A stretch of 64,000 bases of DNA from contig QHSL01000064.1 in assembly GCA_003220435.1 (NCBI GenBank), forward strand, positions 26,377-90,376. The letters are read 5' to 3'. Positions 25,735 through 36,694 of this stretch are shown here, piece by piece. The DNA comes from Candidatus Rokuibacteriota bacterium. GTDB lineage: Bacteria; Methylomirabilota; Methylomirabilia; Rokubacteriales; CSP1-6. Positions within the stretch are counted from its first letter, which is position 1, and every line of letters starts with the position of its first letter. The position numbers and the translations under genes were made by a program. The notes under the pieces were generated by a model. The model made no database searches, was not told the DNA's origin, and worked only from the letters and a program-made list of their open reading frames with translations.

Positions 25735-27990
25735 CTAGAACGGCGACCCAACCGAGAAGTGAAACGCCCCGAAGCCCTCGCCCGGCTTCCGATCAAGGTT
25801 GATTCCGTAATCGACCCGGATCGGACCGAACGGCGACTGCCATCGTATACCTCCGCCGGCCGCCTTGCGAAGATCCGTCGGGTCGAACTCGGTGCTGAAC
25901 CCGTAGACGTTGCCGATGTCGAAGAACCCCGCGATCCGAAAGGCGAAGGGCAGCGGGATGATGTACTCGACGTTGCCGAGCAGCTCGCTCGTCCCGCCCG
26001 TCTTGAAGCCGCCCGAGTCCCTGGGCGAGAGACTGTGGAACTTGAAGCTCCGGATCGAGTTCGGGCCGCCGAGATAGAACCGCTCGAAGATCGGCAGCGG
26101 GTCTTCGGCCCAGCCGAAACCGTACCCCGCCTCGGCTCTCGTCCCGATGATGTGGTCGAACCAGATCGGCTTGAAATAGGTCTGGAGGCCGGTCAGCTTG
26201 ACGAACTTCGAGTCGCCGCCGAGACCGGCGAAGTCGGCGTTGAGCGACGTCTGGCCCCCCTTGGTCGGGGCCGCGACGAAATCGCGGCTGTCGCGCGTCA
26301 GCGCGGCGCCGACCGCCGACGTGACGCTGACGCCTTCCTGGGCTTTGAGGTCCGGCGACGCAATGTCGGAGATCTTGGTGATGTCGTCGCGCGACACCCG
26401 GTAACCGACCTGCCAGCGCCAGAACTCCTCGAACGGGTGGCTCATGCGGAGGTTTAGACCGGTCGTGTCGTAGTGGTATTCCGTGTACTGCCGGAGGCTC
26501 TTGTAGATGTCGAAGCCGGTCGACAGGGGCCGGTCGAACAGCCACGGCTCGGTGAAGCTGATCGTGCCTTGCTGCGACGAGGCGCCGGCGCGGAGCCGGA
26601 TCGACGCCTCCCAGCCTCGGCCCAGAAAGTTGCGCTGGGCCAGATCGATCGTGCCGACCAGCGAGTCGACCGACGAGTAGCCGCCGCCGAGGCTGAAAAT
26701 GCCGGTCGCCCGCTCCACCACCTCGACGTTCACGATGATCTTGGTCTTGTCGGCACCGGGCTGGGTCGTGACGTTCACGCTCTCGAAGTAGCCGAGGTTG
26801 ACGAGCTTCTGGCGGGCGCGGTCGCGCTTCTGGAGGGTGTAGAGTTCGCCCTCGCGCAGGGGAAGCTCGCGGCGCAGGATCTTGTCCTGGCTCCGCACGT
26901 TGCCGTTGATGTTGATGCGCTCGACGTACACCTCGGGGCCTTCGTTGATCTCGAATGTCAGGTTGATCTGGCTGGTCGCGGCGAGCTGCTCACGCTTGGG
27001 GTTGACGTCCGCCGAGGCGCGGCCGATCGTGCTGTACAGGTTGAGGATCCCCTGGGTGGCCTCGCGGACCTTGCTCACCGAGAAGACGTCGCCGGACTTG
27101 AACTTGATCTGGCGGGAGATCTCGCGGTCCGGCAGCAGCGTGACGCCGGTGACGTTCACGTCCCCGACCTTGAACTGGGGCCCCTCGACGACCGTGATCG
27201 TGATCGTCACGCGCGCCTTCTCGCGATCGATCGTGATGTCGTGCGAGTCGACCCGGGCCTGGATGTACCCGTTGTCGTTGTACAGGGCCACGATGCGGTC
27301 GATGTCCAAATCGAGTCGCTGGCGCTGGACCTTCCCGCGCAGGATGAAGTACTGCCGCTCCCGGGTCTCCATCGCGTCCTTGAGCTGGGCCTCGGTGAGC
27401 CCCTGGTTGCCTCGGAACACGATCTTCTCGATGGTGATCTGTCGTCCCTCGACGATGCTGAAGACCAGCCGCACGTCGCCGTCGCTGAACTTCTCGACGT
27501 TCGGCGTGATCTGCACCTCGAAGTACCCCTCGTCCTCGTAGAACTCCCGGAGCTTCTCCACCGCGCGCTGCACGTCGACGGGGTTGTAGACGCTGCCCAG
27601 CTTGATGTCGATCTTGTCCTGCAGCGTGTCGCGGTCGAGCTTCTTGTTACCGGCGAAATCGAGGTCGCGGACGAAGGGACGCTCGGTGACCACGAACGCC
27701 ACCTTGACCCCGCCCTCGAAGTCCTCGACGCGCATCTGCACGTCGTCGAAGAAGCCGAGACTGAAGATGGCACGGATGTCCTCGGCCAGGACCGCGGGGT
27801 TGAAGGGCGAGCCGATGGTGGCCTTGACGCGCCCGAGAATTACCGCTTCCTGGACGCGCCGGTTGCCCTCGACGTGGATGTCCTTGATGACAATGGGGGG
27901 CGGGGACGGTTGCGCTGCGGCGACGACGACGAGGAGACCCACGGTCAGGACGGCAAGAATGGCCTGACACACCCACCCCCCCGTCGTCAC
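25735..27990 (-). CDS. bamA: Outer membrane assembly factor BamA
   Basis: 751 residues. After a signal peptide (cleavage near AAAQPS) five POTRA domains occupy about 33-420 and the 16-strand Omp85 barrel the rest. It inserts beta-barrel proteins into the outer membrane with the Bam lipoproteins. The terminal residue is Phe, the expected beta-signal end. The barrel loop-6 motif, usually (V/I)RG(F/Y), reads IRSF at about 646-649, keeping the Arg but replacing Gly by Ser. GTG start, 30 bp after clpC. Confidence 0.94.
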   Translation of the reverse strand: MTTGGWVCQAILAVLTVGLLVVVAAAQPSPPPIVIKDIHVEGNRRVQEAVILGRVKATIGSPFNPAVLAEDIRAIFSLGFFDDVQMRVEDFEGGVKVAFVVTERPFVRDLDFAGNKKLDRDTLQDKIDIKLGSVYNPVDVQRAVEKLREFYEDEGYFEVQITPNVEKFSDGDVRLVFSIVEGRQITIEKIVFRGNQGLTEAQLKDAMETRERQYFILRGKVQRQRLDLDIDRIVALYNDNGYIQARVDSHDITIDREKARVTITITVVEGPQFKVGDVNVTGVTLLPDREISRQIKFKSGDVFSVSKVREATQGILNLYSTIGRASADVNPKREQLAATSQINLTFEINEGPEVYVERININGNVRSQDKILRRELPLREGELYTLQKRDRARQKLVNLGYFESVNVTTQPGADKTKIIVNVEVVERATGIFSLGGGYSSVDSLVGTIDLAQRNFLGRGWEASIRLRAGASSQQGTISFTEPWLFDRPLSTGFDIYKSLRQYTEYHYDTTGLNLRMSHPFEEFWRWQVGYRVSRDDITKISDIASPDLKAQEGVSVTSAVGAALTRDSRDFVAAPTKGGQTSLNADFAGLGGDSKFVKLTGLQTYFKPIWFDHIIGTRAEAGYGFGWAEDPLPIFERFYLGGPNSIRSFKFHSLSPRDSGGFKTGGTSELLGNVEYIIPLPFAFRIAGFFDIGNVYGFSTEFDPTDLRKAAGGGIRWQSPFGPIRVDYGINLDRKPGEGFGAFHFSVGSPF

Positions 27991-28020
27991 CGGGCTCTTC
28001 AGGCGCGTGGGCGCGGCGTG

Positions 28021-30468
28021 CTAGTGCTCTGCAAGCTCGAGGGGCGCTTCGGCGGCCTGCGCTTCGCGGAAGGTGAAGTTCGCCCCATCGACGTCGACCT
28101 CGATGCGGGCGCTCTCCGCGACCTGGCCACGCACGATCGCCTCGGCCAGGGGATCCTCGATGTGCTTCTGGATCGTGCGCCTCAACTGCCGCGCGCCGTA
28201 CGTCTGGTCGTACCCCTTCTCCACCAACGCCGCCTCGGCCGCCGGCGTCAGCACGAGCTCGATGCCCTTGTCGGTCAGCTGCTTGTTGATCCGACCGATC
28301 ATCAAGCGAATGATCTCTCGGATGTGATCAAGCGACAGGGCGTGGAACACGATGATGTCGTCGATGCGGTTCAGGAACTCCGGCCGGAACGCCCGCTTCA
28401 TCTCCTCGAGGACGCGCTCCTTCATCTTCTCGTACGAGGCCTGGTCGGACTCCTGCAGAAACCCGGGCGACACCCGCTTGCCGATCAGGCTCGTGCCCAG
28501 GTTCGAGGTCATGATGAGGATGGTGTTCTTGAAGTCCACGACGTGGCCGAGCGAGTCGGTGAGCCGGCCGTCGTCGAGAACCTGCAGCATCATGTTGAAC
28601 ACGTCCGGGTGCGCCTTCTCGATCTCGTCGAACAGGACGACCGAGTAGGGCCGCCGCCGGACCTTCTCGGTGAGGAACCCGCCCTCTTCGTAACCCACGT
28701 AGCCGGGAGGGGCCCCGAGCAGGCGCGAGACCGAAAACTTCTCCATGTACTCGGACATGTCGACACGGATCAGCGCGTTCTCGTCGCCGAACAGGTACTC
28801 GGCGAGCGCGCGCGCGAGCTCGGTCTTGCCGACACCGGTCGGTCCCAGGAACACGAAGGAGCCGACGGGGCGCTTGGCGTCCTTCAGGCCGGCGCGCGAG
28901 CGGCGGATGGCCCGCGCGACCGCAGCCACGGCGTCGTTCTGTCCGATGATCCGGTCGTGGAGAGCCTCCTCCATCCGGGCGAGCTTCTGGGACTCCTTCT
29001 CCTCGAGCTTCGCGAGCGGGATACCGGTCCAGCGGGACACGATGAACTCGATGTCCTCTTCCTCGACCGTCTGGGTGCCCTTGCCCTTGTTCTTCTCCCA
29101 ATCGCGCTTCAGCTCTTCTTCGCGATGGCGGAGCACCTTCTCCTTCTCGCGGAGCGACGCCGCCTTCTCGAATTCCTGCGCCTCGAGGTACATGTCCTTC
29201 TCGCGGATCACGCGCTCGAGCTCCTTCTCGATCTCCTTGAGCTCGGGCGGAGGCGTCAGCGCCATGAGCCGCGTGCGCGACGAGGCCTCGTCGATCACGT
29301 CGATCGCCTTGTCGGGGAGCTGGCGGTCAGTGATGTAGCGGTCGGCGAGCTGCACGGCCGCCGAAATCGCCCGCTCGGTGATCTTGACCCGGTGGTGGGC
29401 CTCGTACTTGTGGCGCAGGCCGCGGATGATCTCGATCGCCTGCGGTACCGTCGGGGCCTTGACGATGACCGGCTGGAAGCGGCGCTCGAGGGCGCCGTCC
29501 TTCTCGATGTACTTCCGGTACTCGTCGAGGGTCGTGGCGCCGATCGTCTGGATCTCGCCGCGCGAGAGGGCGGGCTTGAGCATGTTGGAGGCGTCGATCG
29601 CGCCCTCGGCCGCGCCGGCGCCGATGAGGGTGTGGAGCTCGTCCAGGAACAGCACGACGTTCTCCGACTGCCGGATCTCCTTCATGACCGCCTTGAGCCG
29701 CTCCTCGAACTGGCCGCGATACTTCGTGCCGGCCACCAGGGCGCCCAGGTCGAGCTGCAGCAGACGCTTGTTCACGAGCACGTCGGGCACGTCGTGGCTG
29801 ATGATCTTCTGCGCGAGCCCCTCGACGATGGCGGTCTTGCCCACGCCTGGCTCGCCGATCAGCACCGGGTTGTTCTTGGTGCGGCGGGCCAGGATCTGGA
29901 TGACGCGCTCGATCTCCTGCTCGCGTCCGATGACCGGGTCGAGCTTGCTCTCGCGGGCCAGCTGCGTCAGGTCGCGCGCGAACTCGTCGAGTACCGGTGT
30001 CTGCGACCGCTTCTTCGGTCGGGGATAGTACTGATCCCCGAGCAGCGCCAGCGTCTCCTGGCGGACCTCATCGAGGCGGGCGCCGAGCGATTCGAGGATC
30101 TTTGCGGCGATCGACTGCCCTTCCTTCATGAGCCCGAGGAGCAGGTGCTCGGTCCCGATGTAGTTGTGACCGAGCTGACGCGCTTCTTCGATCGAGAGCT
30201 CGAGGACCCGCTTGGCCTGAGGCGTGAACGGAACTTCACCGAAGGTGAGCGTCTTGGGGAATCCGGCGAGGGCGCGCTCGACTTCGGCCTTGACCGTCTC
30301 GAGTCTCAACCCGAGACGCTGCAGGACCGCGGTCGCGATCCCCTCACCGTCTCGAATCAGTCCCAGGAGGACGTGCTCCGTCCCGACGAAGTCGTGACGG
30401 AAGCGGCCTGCTTCCTCTCGCGCCAGAATGATGACTCGCCGCGCACGCTCGGTGAACCGTTCAAACAC
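28021..30468 (-). CDS. clpC: ATP-dependent Clp protease ATP-binding subunit ClpC
   Basis: 815 residues. Two Clp_N repeats (about 1-145) are followed by AAA module 1 ([15 protein letters not shown]), a middle region with a UVR motif ([17 protein letters not shown]), and AAA module 2 ([20 protein letters not shown]) plus the D2-small domain. The UVR motif marks ClpC rather than ClpA or ClpB. It unfolds substrates for ClpP. GTG start with an AAAGGTGGG ribosome site. A possible -10 (TATACT at 30550-30545) in the 130-bp upstream gap would give a leader of about 70 nt, but no good -35 was found. Confidence 0.94.
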   Translation of the reverse strand: MFERFTERARRVIILAREEAGRFRHDFVGTEHVLLGLIRDGEGIATAVLQRLGLRLETVKAEVERALAGFPKTLTFGEVPFTPQAKRVLELSIEEARQLGHNYIGTEHLLLGLMKEGQSIAAKILESLGARLDEVRQETLALLGDQYYPRPKKRSQTPVLDEFARDLTQLARESKLDPVIGREQEIERVIQILARRTKNNPVLIGEPGVGKTAIVEGLAQKIISHDVPDVLVNKRLLQLDLGALVAGTKYRGQFEERLKAVMKEIRQSENVVLFLDELHTLIGAGAAEGAIDASNMLKPALSRGEIQTIGATTLDEYRKYIEKDGALERRFQPVIVKAPTVPQAIEIIRGLRHKYEAHHRVKITERAISAAVQLADRYITDRQLPDKAIDVIDEASSRTRLMALTPPPELKEIEKELERVIREKDMYLEAQEFEKAASLREKEKVLRHREEELKRDWEKNKGKGTQTVEEEDIEFIVSRWTGIPLAKLEEKESQKLARMEEALHDRIIGQNDAVAAVARAIRRSRAGLKDAKRPVGSFVFLGPTGVGKTELARALAEYLFGDENALIRVDMSEYMEKFSVSRLLGAPPGYVGYEEGGFLTEKVRRRPYSVVLFDEIEKAHPDVFNMMLQVLDDGRLTDSLGHVVDFKNTILIMTSNLGTSLIGKRVSPGFLQESDQASYEKMKERVLEEMKRAFRPEFLNRIDDIIVFHALSLDHIREIIRLMIGRINKQLTDKGIELVLTPAAEAALVEKGYDQTYGARQLRRTIQKHIEDPLAEAIVRGQVAESARIEVDVDGANFTFREAQAAEAPLELAEH

Positions 30469-30598
30469 TGGTTCCCACCTTTTCTCGGGCCGCGGAGATG
30501 CGAATTTCCCTTTCGACGACGCCTAGTTACCGGACTGCGACTTCAGTATAGCCCACCGCTCCGGGGCCCGCTAGACTTTTTCTAACTCTGCGAAACAC

Positions 30599-31312
30599 TT
30601 ACCCGATAGCGCTCGCGTCCCCTACAACCTCCCGCGCCCGGCCGTCGACGAGGCGATACCCTCGCTCAGCCTTTCGGGCGAGCTCCTGGTTGTGAGTGGC
30701 CACGAGGAACGCCAGACCGCGCTCGGCTTGAAGCCGAAGGAAGAGATCGTAAATGACCTCGCTCGTCTTCGGGTCGAGATTGCCCGTCGGCTCGTCGGCG
30801 AGAATGATCCTGGGCCGGTTGATGAGCGCGCGCGCGATCGCCACTCGCTGCTGCTCGCCCCCCGAGAGCTCCCCGGGAAGATGATTCAAGCGATCGCCCA
30901 GCCCGACCTCGACGAGGGCTGCCGCTGCCAGCTCCCTGACCTCACGCATGGGCCGGCGCTCGATCAGTCCGGGGATCATTGCGTTCTCGAGGGCGCTCAT
31001 GTCGCCGAGCAGGTTGTAAAACTGGAAGACGAAACCCACGTCCTGGCGGCGATAGCGAGCCAGACCCGCCTCGCCCCGGCCCGCGAGATCTTCCCCCGCG
31101 AAGAGGACGCGCCCAGCCGTTGGATGGTCGAGCCCTCCGAGCAGGTGGAGCAGCGTCGACTTCCCCACCCCGGAGGCGCCGATCAGCGTGACGAACTCGC
31201 CCTGGCTGATCGTCACGCTGGCGCCCCGCAGCACGCGCACCACCTCGGACCCGCTCCGGTACTCCTTCTCGAGCTCCTCGCCCGCTAGCAGCGGAGCCGG
31301 GCCGTCACTCAT
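30599..31312 (-). CDS. lolD: Lipoprotein-releasing ABC transporter ATPase
   Basis: 237 residues. Walker A is GASGVGKST, the signature [15 protein letters not shown] and Walker [13 protein letters not shown]. The LolD/MacB group is recognised by the [13 protein letters not shown] start and the short length. It powers release of outer-membrane lipoproteins by the LolCE permease. The 5' end overlaps the permease gene by 8 bp. Confidence 0.92.
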   Translation of the reverse strand: MSDGPAPLLAGEELEKEYRSGSEVVRVLRGASVTISQGEFVTLIGASGVGKSTLLHLLGGLDHPTAGRVLFAGEDLAGRGEAGLARYRRQDVGFVFQFYNLLGDMSALENAMIPGLIERRPMREVRELAAAALVEVGLGDRLNHLPGELSGGEQQRVAIARALINRPRIILADEPTGNLDPKTSEVIYDLFLRLQAERGLAFLVATHNQELARKAERGYRLVDGRAREVVGDASAIG

Positions 31313-32537
31313 AGCGCAGCACGTCGACCGGCACGAGCGAGCCAGCTCGCCGGGCCGGGATGATCGTCGCCAGGAACGAGAGGATCAGGGTCGATCCCAC
31401 CACCATCAACCCGTCGAAGAGCGTCAGCCGCATCGGCAAGTAGTCGATCTGATACACGTCGGCCGCCAGCCCGATGACCTTGTAAGTGTTCTGCGCCCAG
31501 ATGAGCGTGAAGCCGACCGCGGCGCCCGCCGCGGTGCCGGCGACCCCGATGATCATCCCGACGGCGAAGAACACCAGGGTGATCGAGCGCCCGGACGCGC
31601 CGACCGCCTTGAGGATCCCGATCTCCTTGCGCTTTTCGGCGACGAGGAGGACGAGGTGGCCGATGATCGCAAACGCCGCGACGAGCACGATGATGGTGAC
31701 CACGACGAAGAGCGCGTATTTCTCCAGCTGGAGAGCGGCGAACAGGCTCCGATTCATCTCCATCCAGTCGCGCACCCAATATCGGAAGCCCAGGGATTTG
31801 GCGACGGTCAGACCGACGCTTTTGGCGTCGAACGGGTCCTTGAGCTTGACCTCGATTCCCGTGACGCCCGCGAGCCCGGCGAACTCCTGCGCCGCCGGCA
31901 GGCTCAGGTAGGCCATCGAGGAGTCGTATTCGTGCATCCCGATCTCGATCATTCCGGCCACGGTGTAGCGGCGCATCTTGGGCACCATGCCGACGGCGGT
32001 CAGCGCACCCTCCGGCGAGATCACCGTCACCGGGTCGCCCGGCAACACGCCCAGCGACCGCGCCAGCTCCCGCCCCAGGAGGATCATCGGCGCGCCCTCG
32101 GCCAGCGGCTCGAGAGAGCCGGCGCGGAGCTGGGAGCGGACGTCGGTGCGCACGGCCGGCGTGTTCAGATCGACGCCCCGGATGAGGCCGCCGCGCGCCC
32201 CGCCGGCGGGCGTGGTGAAGAGAACCTGCTGGTGCACGAAAGGAGTCGCCGAGCGAACGCCGGCGACTTGTTGGATCCGTCCAGCGACGGCCGCCGCATC
32301 GACGAGCCCCTGCCCGCCGCTCTGGAACACGAGCAGATGCGGGCTTCCGGCGATGATCTTGTCCCGGATCCCGTCCTGGAATCCCGTCATCACGGCGAGC
32401 ACGACGATGAGGGCCCCGACGCCAAGGAAGACGCCGCCGACGCCGATCCAGGCGAACAGCGACAGGTTGGTCCGCTGTCCACGAGACTTGAGATACCGGA
32501 GTCCCAGGAACAGCTCGAACGGCAGTCCGCGCTTCAT
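31305..32537 (-). CDS. lolC: Lipoprotein-releasing ABC transporter permease LolC/E
   Basis: 410 residues. One N-terminal transmembrane helix ([20 protein letters not shown]), a large periplasmic MacB-PCD-type domain (about 50-270), then three C-terminal helices including [20 protein letters not shown] before the FtsX domain. A single permease gene suggests a homodimeric or LolF-like arrangement, or a second subunit elsewhere. ATG start shares ATGA with lysS. Confidence 0.88.
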   Translation of the reverse strand: MKRGLPFELFLGLRYLKSRGQRTNLSLFAWIGVGGVFLGVGALIVVLAVMTGFQDGIRDKIIAGSPHLLVFQSGGQGLVDAAAVAGRIQQVAGVRSATPFVHQQVLFTTPAGGARGGLIRGVDLNTPAVRTDVRSQLRAGSLEPLAEGAPMILLGRELARSLGVLPGDPVTVISPEGALTAVGMVPKMRRYTVAGMIEIGMHEYDSSMAYLSLPAAQEFAGLAGVTGIEVKLKDPFDAKSVGLTVAKSLGFRYWVRDWMEMNRSLFAALQLEKYALFVVVTIIVLVAAFAIIGHLVLLVAEKRKEIGILKAVGASGRSITLVFFAVGMIIGVAGTAAGAAVGFTLIWAQNTYKVIGLAADVYQIDYLPMRLTLFDGLMVVGSTLILSFLATIIPARRAGSLVPVDVLRYE

Positions 32538-34045
32538 CGCTCCGGCCCTCTCTCGTCGGCGGCGCGGCCCCCCTCCGGTCGCAGCAGCGGGAACAGGATC
32601 ACTTCGCGGATCGACGGCTGATTGGCGAACAGCATGAGCAGCCGATCGATGCCGATCCCCTCGCCGGCGGCGGGGGGCATCCCCTGCTCGAGCGCGCGGA
32701 CATAGTCCTCGTCGAGCCAGTGCGCCTCCTCGTCGCCGCGCTCCTGCAGCTGCGCCTGCTCGCGGAACCGCGCGAGCTGGTCGATCGGATCGTTCAGCTC
32801 GCTGTAGGCGGTGGCGAGCTCGCGCCGGCCGATGTAGATCTCGAATTGGTCGACGAGCGCAGGATTGTCCCGCTTGCGCTTGGCCAGCGGCGACAGCTCG
32901 ATCGGGAAATCGACGACGAACGTCGGCTGCACCAGCGTGGGCTCGACGAGCGTCTCGAAGACGTCCTTCCACAGCTCCCACGGCGCGCCGCCGCGCGGCG
33001 CCAGCCCCTTGCCGGCCGCCGCGCGTGCGACGGCCGCGGCATCGGTGGACGGCGTCACCGTCATCCCCAGCGCCTGGGAGATCCCCTCGAAGAACCCGAG
33101 TCGCCGCCACGGCGGCGTCAGGTTGATGGCGTGCTCGCCCCACTGGAGCGCATGCGTGCCGAGGAGCGACAGGGCAAGCTCCGTGAACAGCGCCTCGGTC
33201 AACTCCATGAGGTCCGTGTAGTCCGCGTACGCCTGATAGAACTCGAGCGTCGTGAACTCGGGGTTGTGCTGGGTCGACACGCCCTCGTTCCGGAAGTTGC
33301 GGTTGATCTCGTACACGCGCTCGAGGCCCCCGACGACGAGCCGCTTCAGGTAAAGCTCGGGCGCGATGCGCAGGTAGAGCTCCATGTCGAGGGCGTTGTG
33401 GTGCGTCTTGAACGGGCGGGCGATGGCGCCGCCCGGGATCGGCTGCATCATCGGTGTCTCGACCTCGAGGAACCCGCGAGCATCGAGAAACTTGCGGATC
33501 CCGCCGATCAGGCGCGCGCGGAGCTGGAAGATCTCGCGCGCTTCGGTGTTGACGACCAGGTCGACGTAGCGCTGCCGGTAGCGGGTCTCGACGTCCTTCA
33601 GGCCGTGCCACTTCTCCGGCAGCGGGCGGAGCGATTTCGAGAGGAACGTGAACGCCTTGACGGCGACCGTCAGCTCGCCCGTCCGGGTCCTGAACATCTC
33701 ACCGGTCACCCCGATGAAGTCGCCGGTGTCCAGATCGACGAAGCGCGCGTACTCCTCCCCGAGCGCGTCGGCCCGCGCGTAGAGCTGAATCCGGCCGGTC
33801 TGGTCCATGAGGTGCGCGAAGCACGTCTTGCCGTGGTGGCGCAGGGCCACGAGGCGGCCGGCGAGGCTCACAGCGCCGAACCCCTTGAGCTCCTCGTCCA
33901 CAGCGTGGCCGAGCCGCTCGGCGAGGCCGCGCGCCCAGTGGGTCACCGGGTAGCGGCCGCCGAACGGATCGATCCCCCGGCGCCGTAACGCCTCGAGCTT
34001 CTCCCGGCGCTGCCGAATTTGTTCGTTTTCGTCGTCGAGAGTCAC
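32534..34045 (-). CDS. lysS: Lysyl-tRNA synthetase (class II)
   Basis: 503 residues. An OB-fold anticodon-binding domain (about 55-150, [20 protein letters not shown]) is followed by the class II catalytic core: RYRQRYVDL (motif 1 region), [19 protein letters not shown] (motif 2) and [10 protein letters not shown] (motif 3). It charges tRNA-Lys. Linkage to lolCD and prfB is common in Gram-negative bacteria. Confidence 0.94.
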   Translation of the reverse strand: MTLDDENEQIRQRREKLEALRRRGIDPFGGRYPVTHWARGLAERLGHAVDEELKGFGAVSLAGRLVALRHHGKTCFAHLMDQTGRIQLYARADALGEEYARFVDLDTGDFIGVTGEMFRTRTGELTVAVKAFTFLSKSLRPLPEKWHGLKDVETRYRQRYVDLVVNTEAREIFQLRARLIGGIRKFLDARGFLEVETPMMQPIPGGAIARPFKTHHNALDMELYLRIAPELYLKRLVVGGLERVYEINRNFRNEGVSTQHNPEFTTLEFYQAYADYTDLMELTEALFTELALSLLGTHALQWGEHAINLTPPWRRLGFFEGISQALGMTVTPSTDAAAVARAAAGKGLAPRGGAPWELWKDVFETLVEPTLVQPTFVVDFPIELSPLAKRKRDNPALVDQFEIYIGRRELATAYSELNDPIDQLARFREQAQLQERGDEEAHWLDEDYVRALEQGMPPAAGEGIGIDRLLMLFANQPSIREVILFPLLRPEGGRAADERGPER

Positions 34046-34085
34046 AGGCTCGCCCCGCCAACGGCCGCCGCCCGCACGGCCACCA

Positions 34086-35190
34086 TCAATCCTCGCGTCC
34101 TCGCGCCCAGAGCAGGTATGCCTTGATCAGCATATCGAGGTCGCCATCCATCACGGCGTCGACGTTCCCGACCTCGAGCCCGGTTCGGTGGTCCTTGATC
34201 AGCTGATAAGGATGAAACGTGTACGAGCGGATCTGGCTGCCGAACGCGATCTCCTTCTTCTGCCCGGTCAGCTCGGCCAGCGCCTCCCGCTGCTTCTTCT
34301 CCGCGATCTCGTAGAGCCGCGCCTTGAGGATGCGCAGCGCGGTGTCGCGGTTCCGGAGCTGCGAGCGCTCGTTCTGGCACTGGACGACGATCCCGGTCGG
34401 CAGGTGCGTGATGCGCACGGCCGAATCCGCGGTGTTGACACCCTGCCCGCCCGGACCCGAGGCGCGGAACACGTCGACCCGGAGCTCGTCTTCTCGAAGG
34501 TTGACCTCGACGTCATCGACCTCGGGGACGACTGCCACCGAGGCGAAGCTCGTCTGCCGACGTCGCGAGGCGTCGAACGGGGAAATCCGCACGAGCCGAT
34601 GGACGCCTGTCTCGCCCCGGAGGTAGCCGAACGCGTACTCGCCGGATACCTCGACCGTCGCCGATTTTACGCCGGCCTCGTCGCCCGGAAGCAGGTCGAC
34701 GACCTCGGCCTTGAGGCCCGCGCGCTCGCACCAGCGGAGGTACATCCGCAGAAGCATCTGCGCCCAATCCTGCGACTCGGTGCCCCCGGCGCCCGGGTGA
34801 ATGGACACGATCGCGGCCTTCGTGTCGTGGGGACCCGAGAGCATGATCTTGAGCTCGAATTCCTCGAGGTCCTTCCGGAGGCTCGCGATCCCGTCGACGA
34901 TCTCGGCGTCGAGGCTGCCGTCGGCCGCCTCGTCGGCTAGCTCGAGCGCCACCTCGAGGTCTTCGGCCTGCGTGGAGAGCTCCGTGACCCGCGTGACGAG
35001 CCGGGCGAGCTCCGTCCGCTCGCGGATGACTTCTTGAGCGCGGCGGTTGTCCTCCCAGAACGACGGCTTGGCGGTCTCGGTGTCGAGCGCGGCGATCCGC
35101 TGCTCCTTCGCCGGGACGTCAAAGATGCCCCCTGAGCTCGGTCACGCGACCCGTGAGATCGGTTACCTCGCGCTTGAAGTCGCCCGGCAT
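34086..35190 (-). CDS. prfB: Peptide chain release factor 2 (programmed +1 frameshift)
   Basis: RF2 is encoded in two frames. The first 23 codons (from the ATG at 35190) end at an in-frame UGA at 35121-35119; translation resumes in +1 and runs to 34086, giving about 367 residues. The junction AGGGGGCATCTTTGAC is the classic RF2 shift site. The second part holds the SPF anticodon-like tripeptide ([11 protein letters not shown]) and the GGQ catalytic motif ([10 protein letters not shown]). RF2 reads UGA and UAA; low RF2 increases frameshifting, so the gene is autoregulated. The ATG overlaps the lnt stop as TGATG. Confidence 0.95.
35119..35133 (-). promoter_or_regulatory. RF2 programmed +1 frameshift site
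   Basis: On the minus strand the codons read AGG GGG CAT CTT TGA C. The AGGGGG block is the internal Shine-Dalgarno-like stimulator and CTT-TGA is the slippery codon plus the in-frame stop, spaced as in E. coli prfB. The ribosome slips from CTT to TTT when UGA decoding is slow. Confidence 0.95.
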
Positions 35191-36665
35191 CAGGCGGCAC
35201 GCCTCCGCGCCCGCACGGCCAGCGAGGCGGCGGTCACGCACAGGGCTAGATAGGCGAGCCAGTCGCCGAAGCGGGTGTAGACAGTCTCGCCGGAGCGCAG
35301 GGACACGCGCTCGATGATCGTGCTGCGCTCGAAGAGGGAGATGCGCCGGACAATCTGGCCGGTGGGCGCGATGAACGCCGACACCCCGGTGTTCGCGGCG
35401 CGGACCACGGAGACGCGATGCTCGACGGCGCGGAACGGATACATGCCCAGATGCTGCCACGGCCCGCTCGTGCGGCCAAACCAGGCGTCGTTGGTCATGT
35501 TCACGATCAGACGCGCGCCACCTCTCACGAAGTCACGGACAAGCTCGGGGAAGATCCCCTCGTAACAGATCACGACGCCGAACGGGGCTGGCGGGCCCGG
35601 GAAGATGCTGGCGCTGGAGCCCGGCTCGAGATCGGCGATGAACTCGGCCCAGCCCCTGACGAATCCGATCAATCCCGACAGCGGCACGAATTCTCCGAAT
35701 GGAACGAGGTGGATCTTATCATACCTGCCCACGATCCCATGTTCGGTCACAAGAAATGCGCTGTTACGCAGCCTCGGCGCAGGCGCTCCATCAGCATCGA
35801 TCGACCCGATGAGCAGGGGAACGCGAAGCGAGCTCGACAGGCTCCCCAGGGCTCGGAGCAGCTCGATGTCGCGGCGGAGCACGGAGGGGAGGGCCGTCTC
35901 CGGCCACACGATCAGATCCGGGTGCTGGGCGCCGGCTCGCTGTGTGAGAGAGATGTAGATCGCGACAGTAGTCGCCGCGTGGCCGGGCTCGAACTTCAGC
36001 GGCTGTTCAATCGACGGCTGCATGACCGCCACCGTGGCCTCGCCGGGAGGCGCCGGCGCGGCCAGGCGCCAGGCGCCGAACCCCAGCGTACCCCCGACGA
36101 TCACCGCCGCGATCGCGATCGCGCCGATCGCTCCGCGCCAGGAAAGGACGAGAAACCCGGCGAGCGCGGCGTTCACCGCGACAATCACGAGGGAGACGGC
36201 ATAGACTCCCCCGAGCTCCGCGATCTGGATAACGTTGAGGTGCAGATACTGCGAATAGCCGAGCAGGCCCCATGGAAATCCACCGAGCAGGTGGCCGCGG
36301 ATCCACTCCCCGCCCACCCAGAGGAATGGCGAGGCGCCGAGAGCTCCGATGACCGAGCGCTCCGCCAGCCACGACACGCTGGCGCTGAACGCGGCCACGT
36401 AGAGCCCACAGTACGCCGCGAGCGCGATCGTCGGGAGCCACGTCAGCGGCCACGGGATCGCGCTGTAGGTCCTGAAGGTAAAGTCCAGCCAGCGGAGCAG
36501 CACCAGGAAGAATACGGTGCCGAAGAACCAGCCCCACGCGAACCCGGCTCTGACCGGGCGGCGCACCGCGGTCACCAGCAGCGGCGTCAGGGCGATCCAG
36601 ACCGTGCCCTCCCAGTCGGTGCGTGGAAACGCCAGCGCCAGGCCGAGAGCGGCCACGAAGAGCAC
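35190..36665 (-). CDS. lnt: Apolipoprotein N-acyltransferase
   Basis: 491 residues. Several membrane helices fill about 1-200, followed by a periplasmic nitrilase-like domain with the triad Glu in VWPETALPS, Lys in YDKIHLVPFGEFVP and Cys in VICYEGIFPE; a last helix lies near the C-terminus. It N-acylates the diacylglyceryl-Cys of lipoproteins before Lol sorting. The GTG at 36665 is the first annotated start and leaves 29 bp to the upstream gene; a slightly longer N-terminus from a rare start cannot be excluded. Confidence 0.92.
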   Translation of the reverse strand: MLFVAALGLALAFPRTDWEGTVWIALTPLLVTAVRRPVRAGFAWGWFFGTVFFLVLLRWLDFTFRTYSAIPWPLTWLPTIALAAYCGLYVAAFSASVSWLAERSVIGALGASPFLWVGGEWIRGHLLGGFPWGLLGYSQYLHLNVIQIAELGGVYAVSLVIVAVNAALAGFLVLSWRGAIGAIAIAAVIVGGTLGFGAWRLAAPAPPGEATVAVMQPSIEQPLKFEPGHAATTVAIYISLTQRAGAQHPDLIVWPETALPSVLRRDIELLRALGSLSSSLRVPLLIGSIDADGAPAPRLRNSAFLVTEHGIVGRYDKIHLVPFGEFVPLSGLIGFVRGWAEFIADLEPGSSASIFPGPPAPFGVVICYEGIFPELVRDFVRGGARLIVNMTNDAWFGRTSGPWQHLGMYPFRAVEHRVSVVRAANTGVSAFIAPTGQIVRRISLFERSTIIERVSLRSGETVYTRFGDWLAYLALCVTAASLAVRARRRAA

Positions 36666-36694
36666 CGCCGCGAGGAACGACGATGGTCGCCGGA

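Noticed and set aside
26473..30585. A 1370-codon plus-strand open frame antisense to bamA and clpC
   Set aside because: It is the mirror of two certain genes in GC-rich DNA, has no recognisable domains and is rich in Leu, Asp, Val and Arg as expected from antisense reading.
34086..34952. prfB as an N-terminally truncated gene starting at 34952
   Set aside because: The missing N-terminal part is encoded upstream in the other frame and joined by the standard RF2 shift site.
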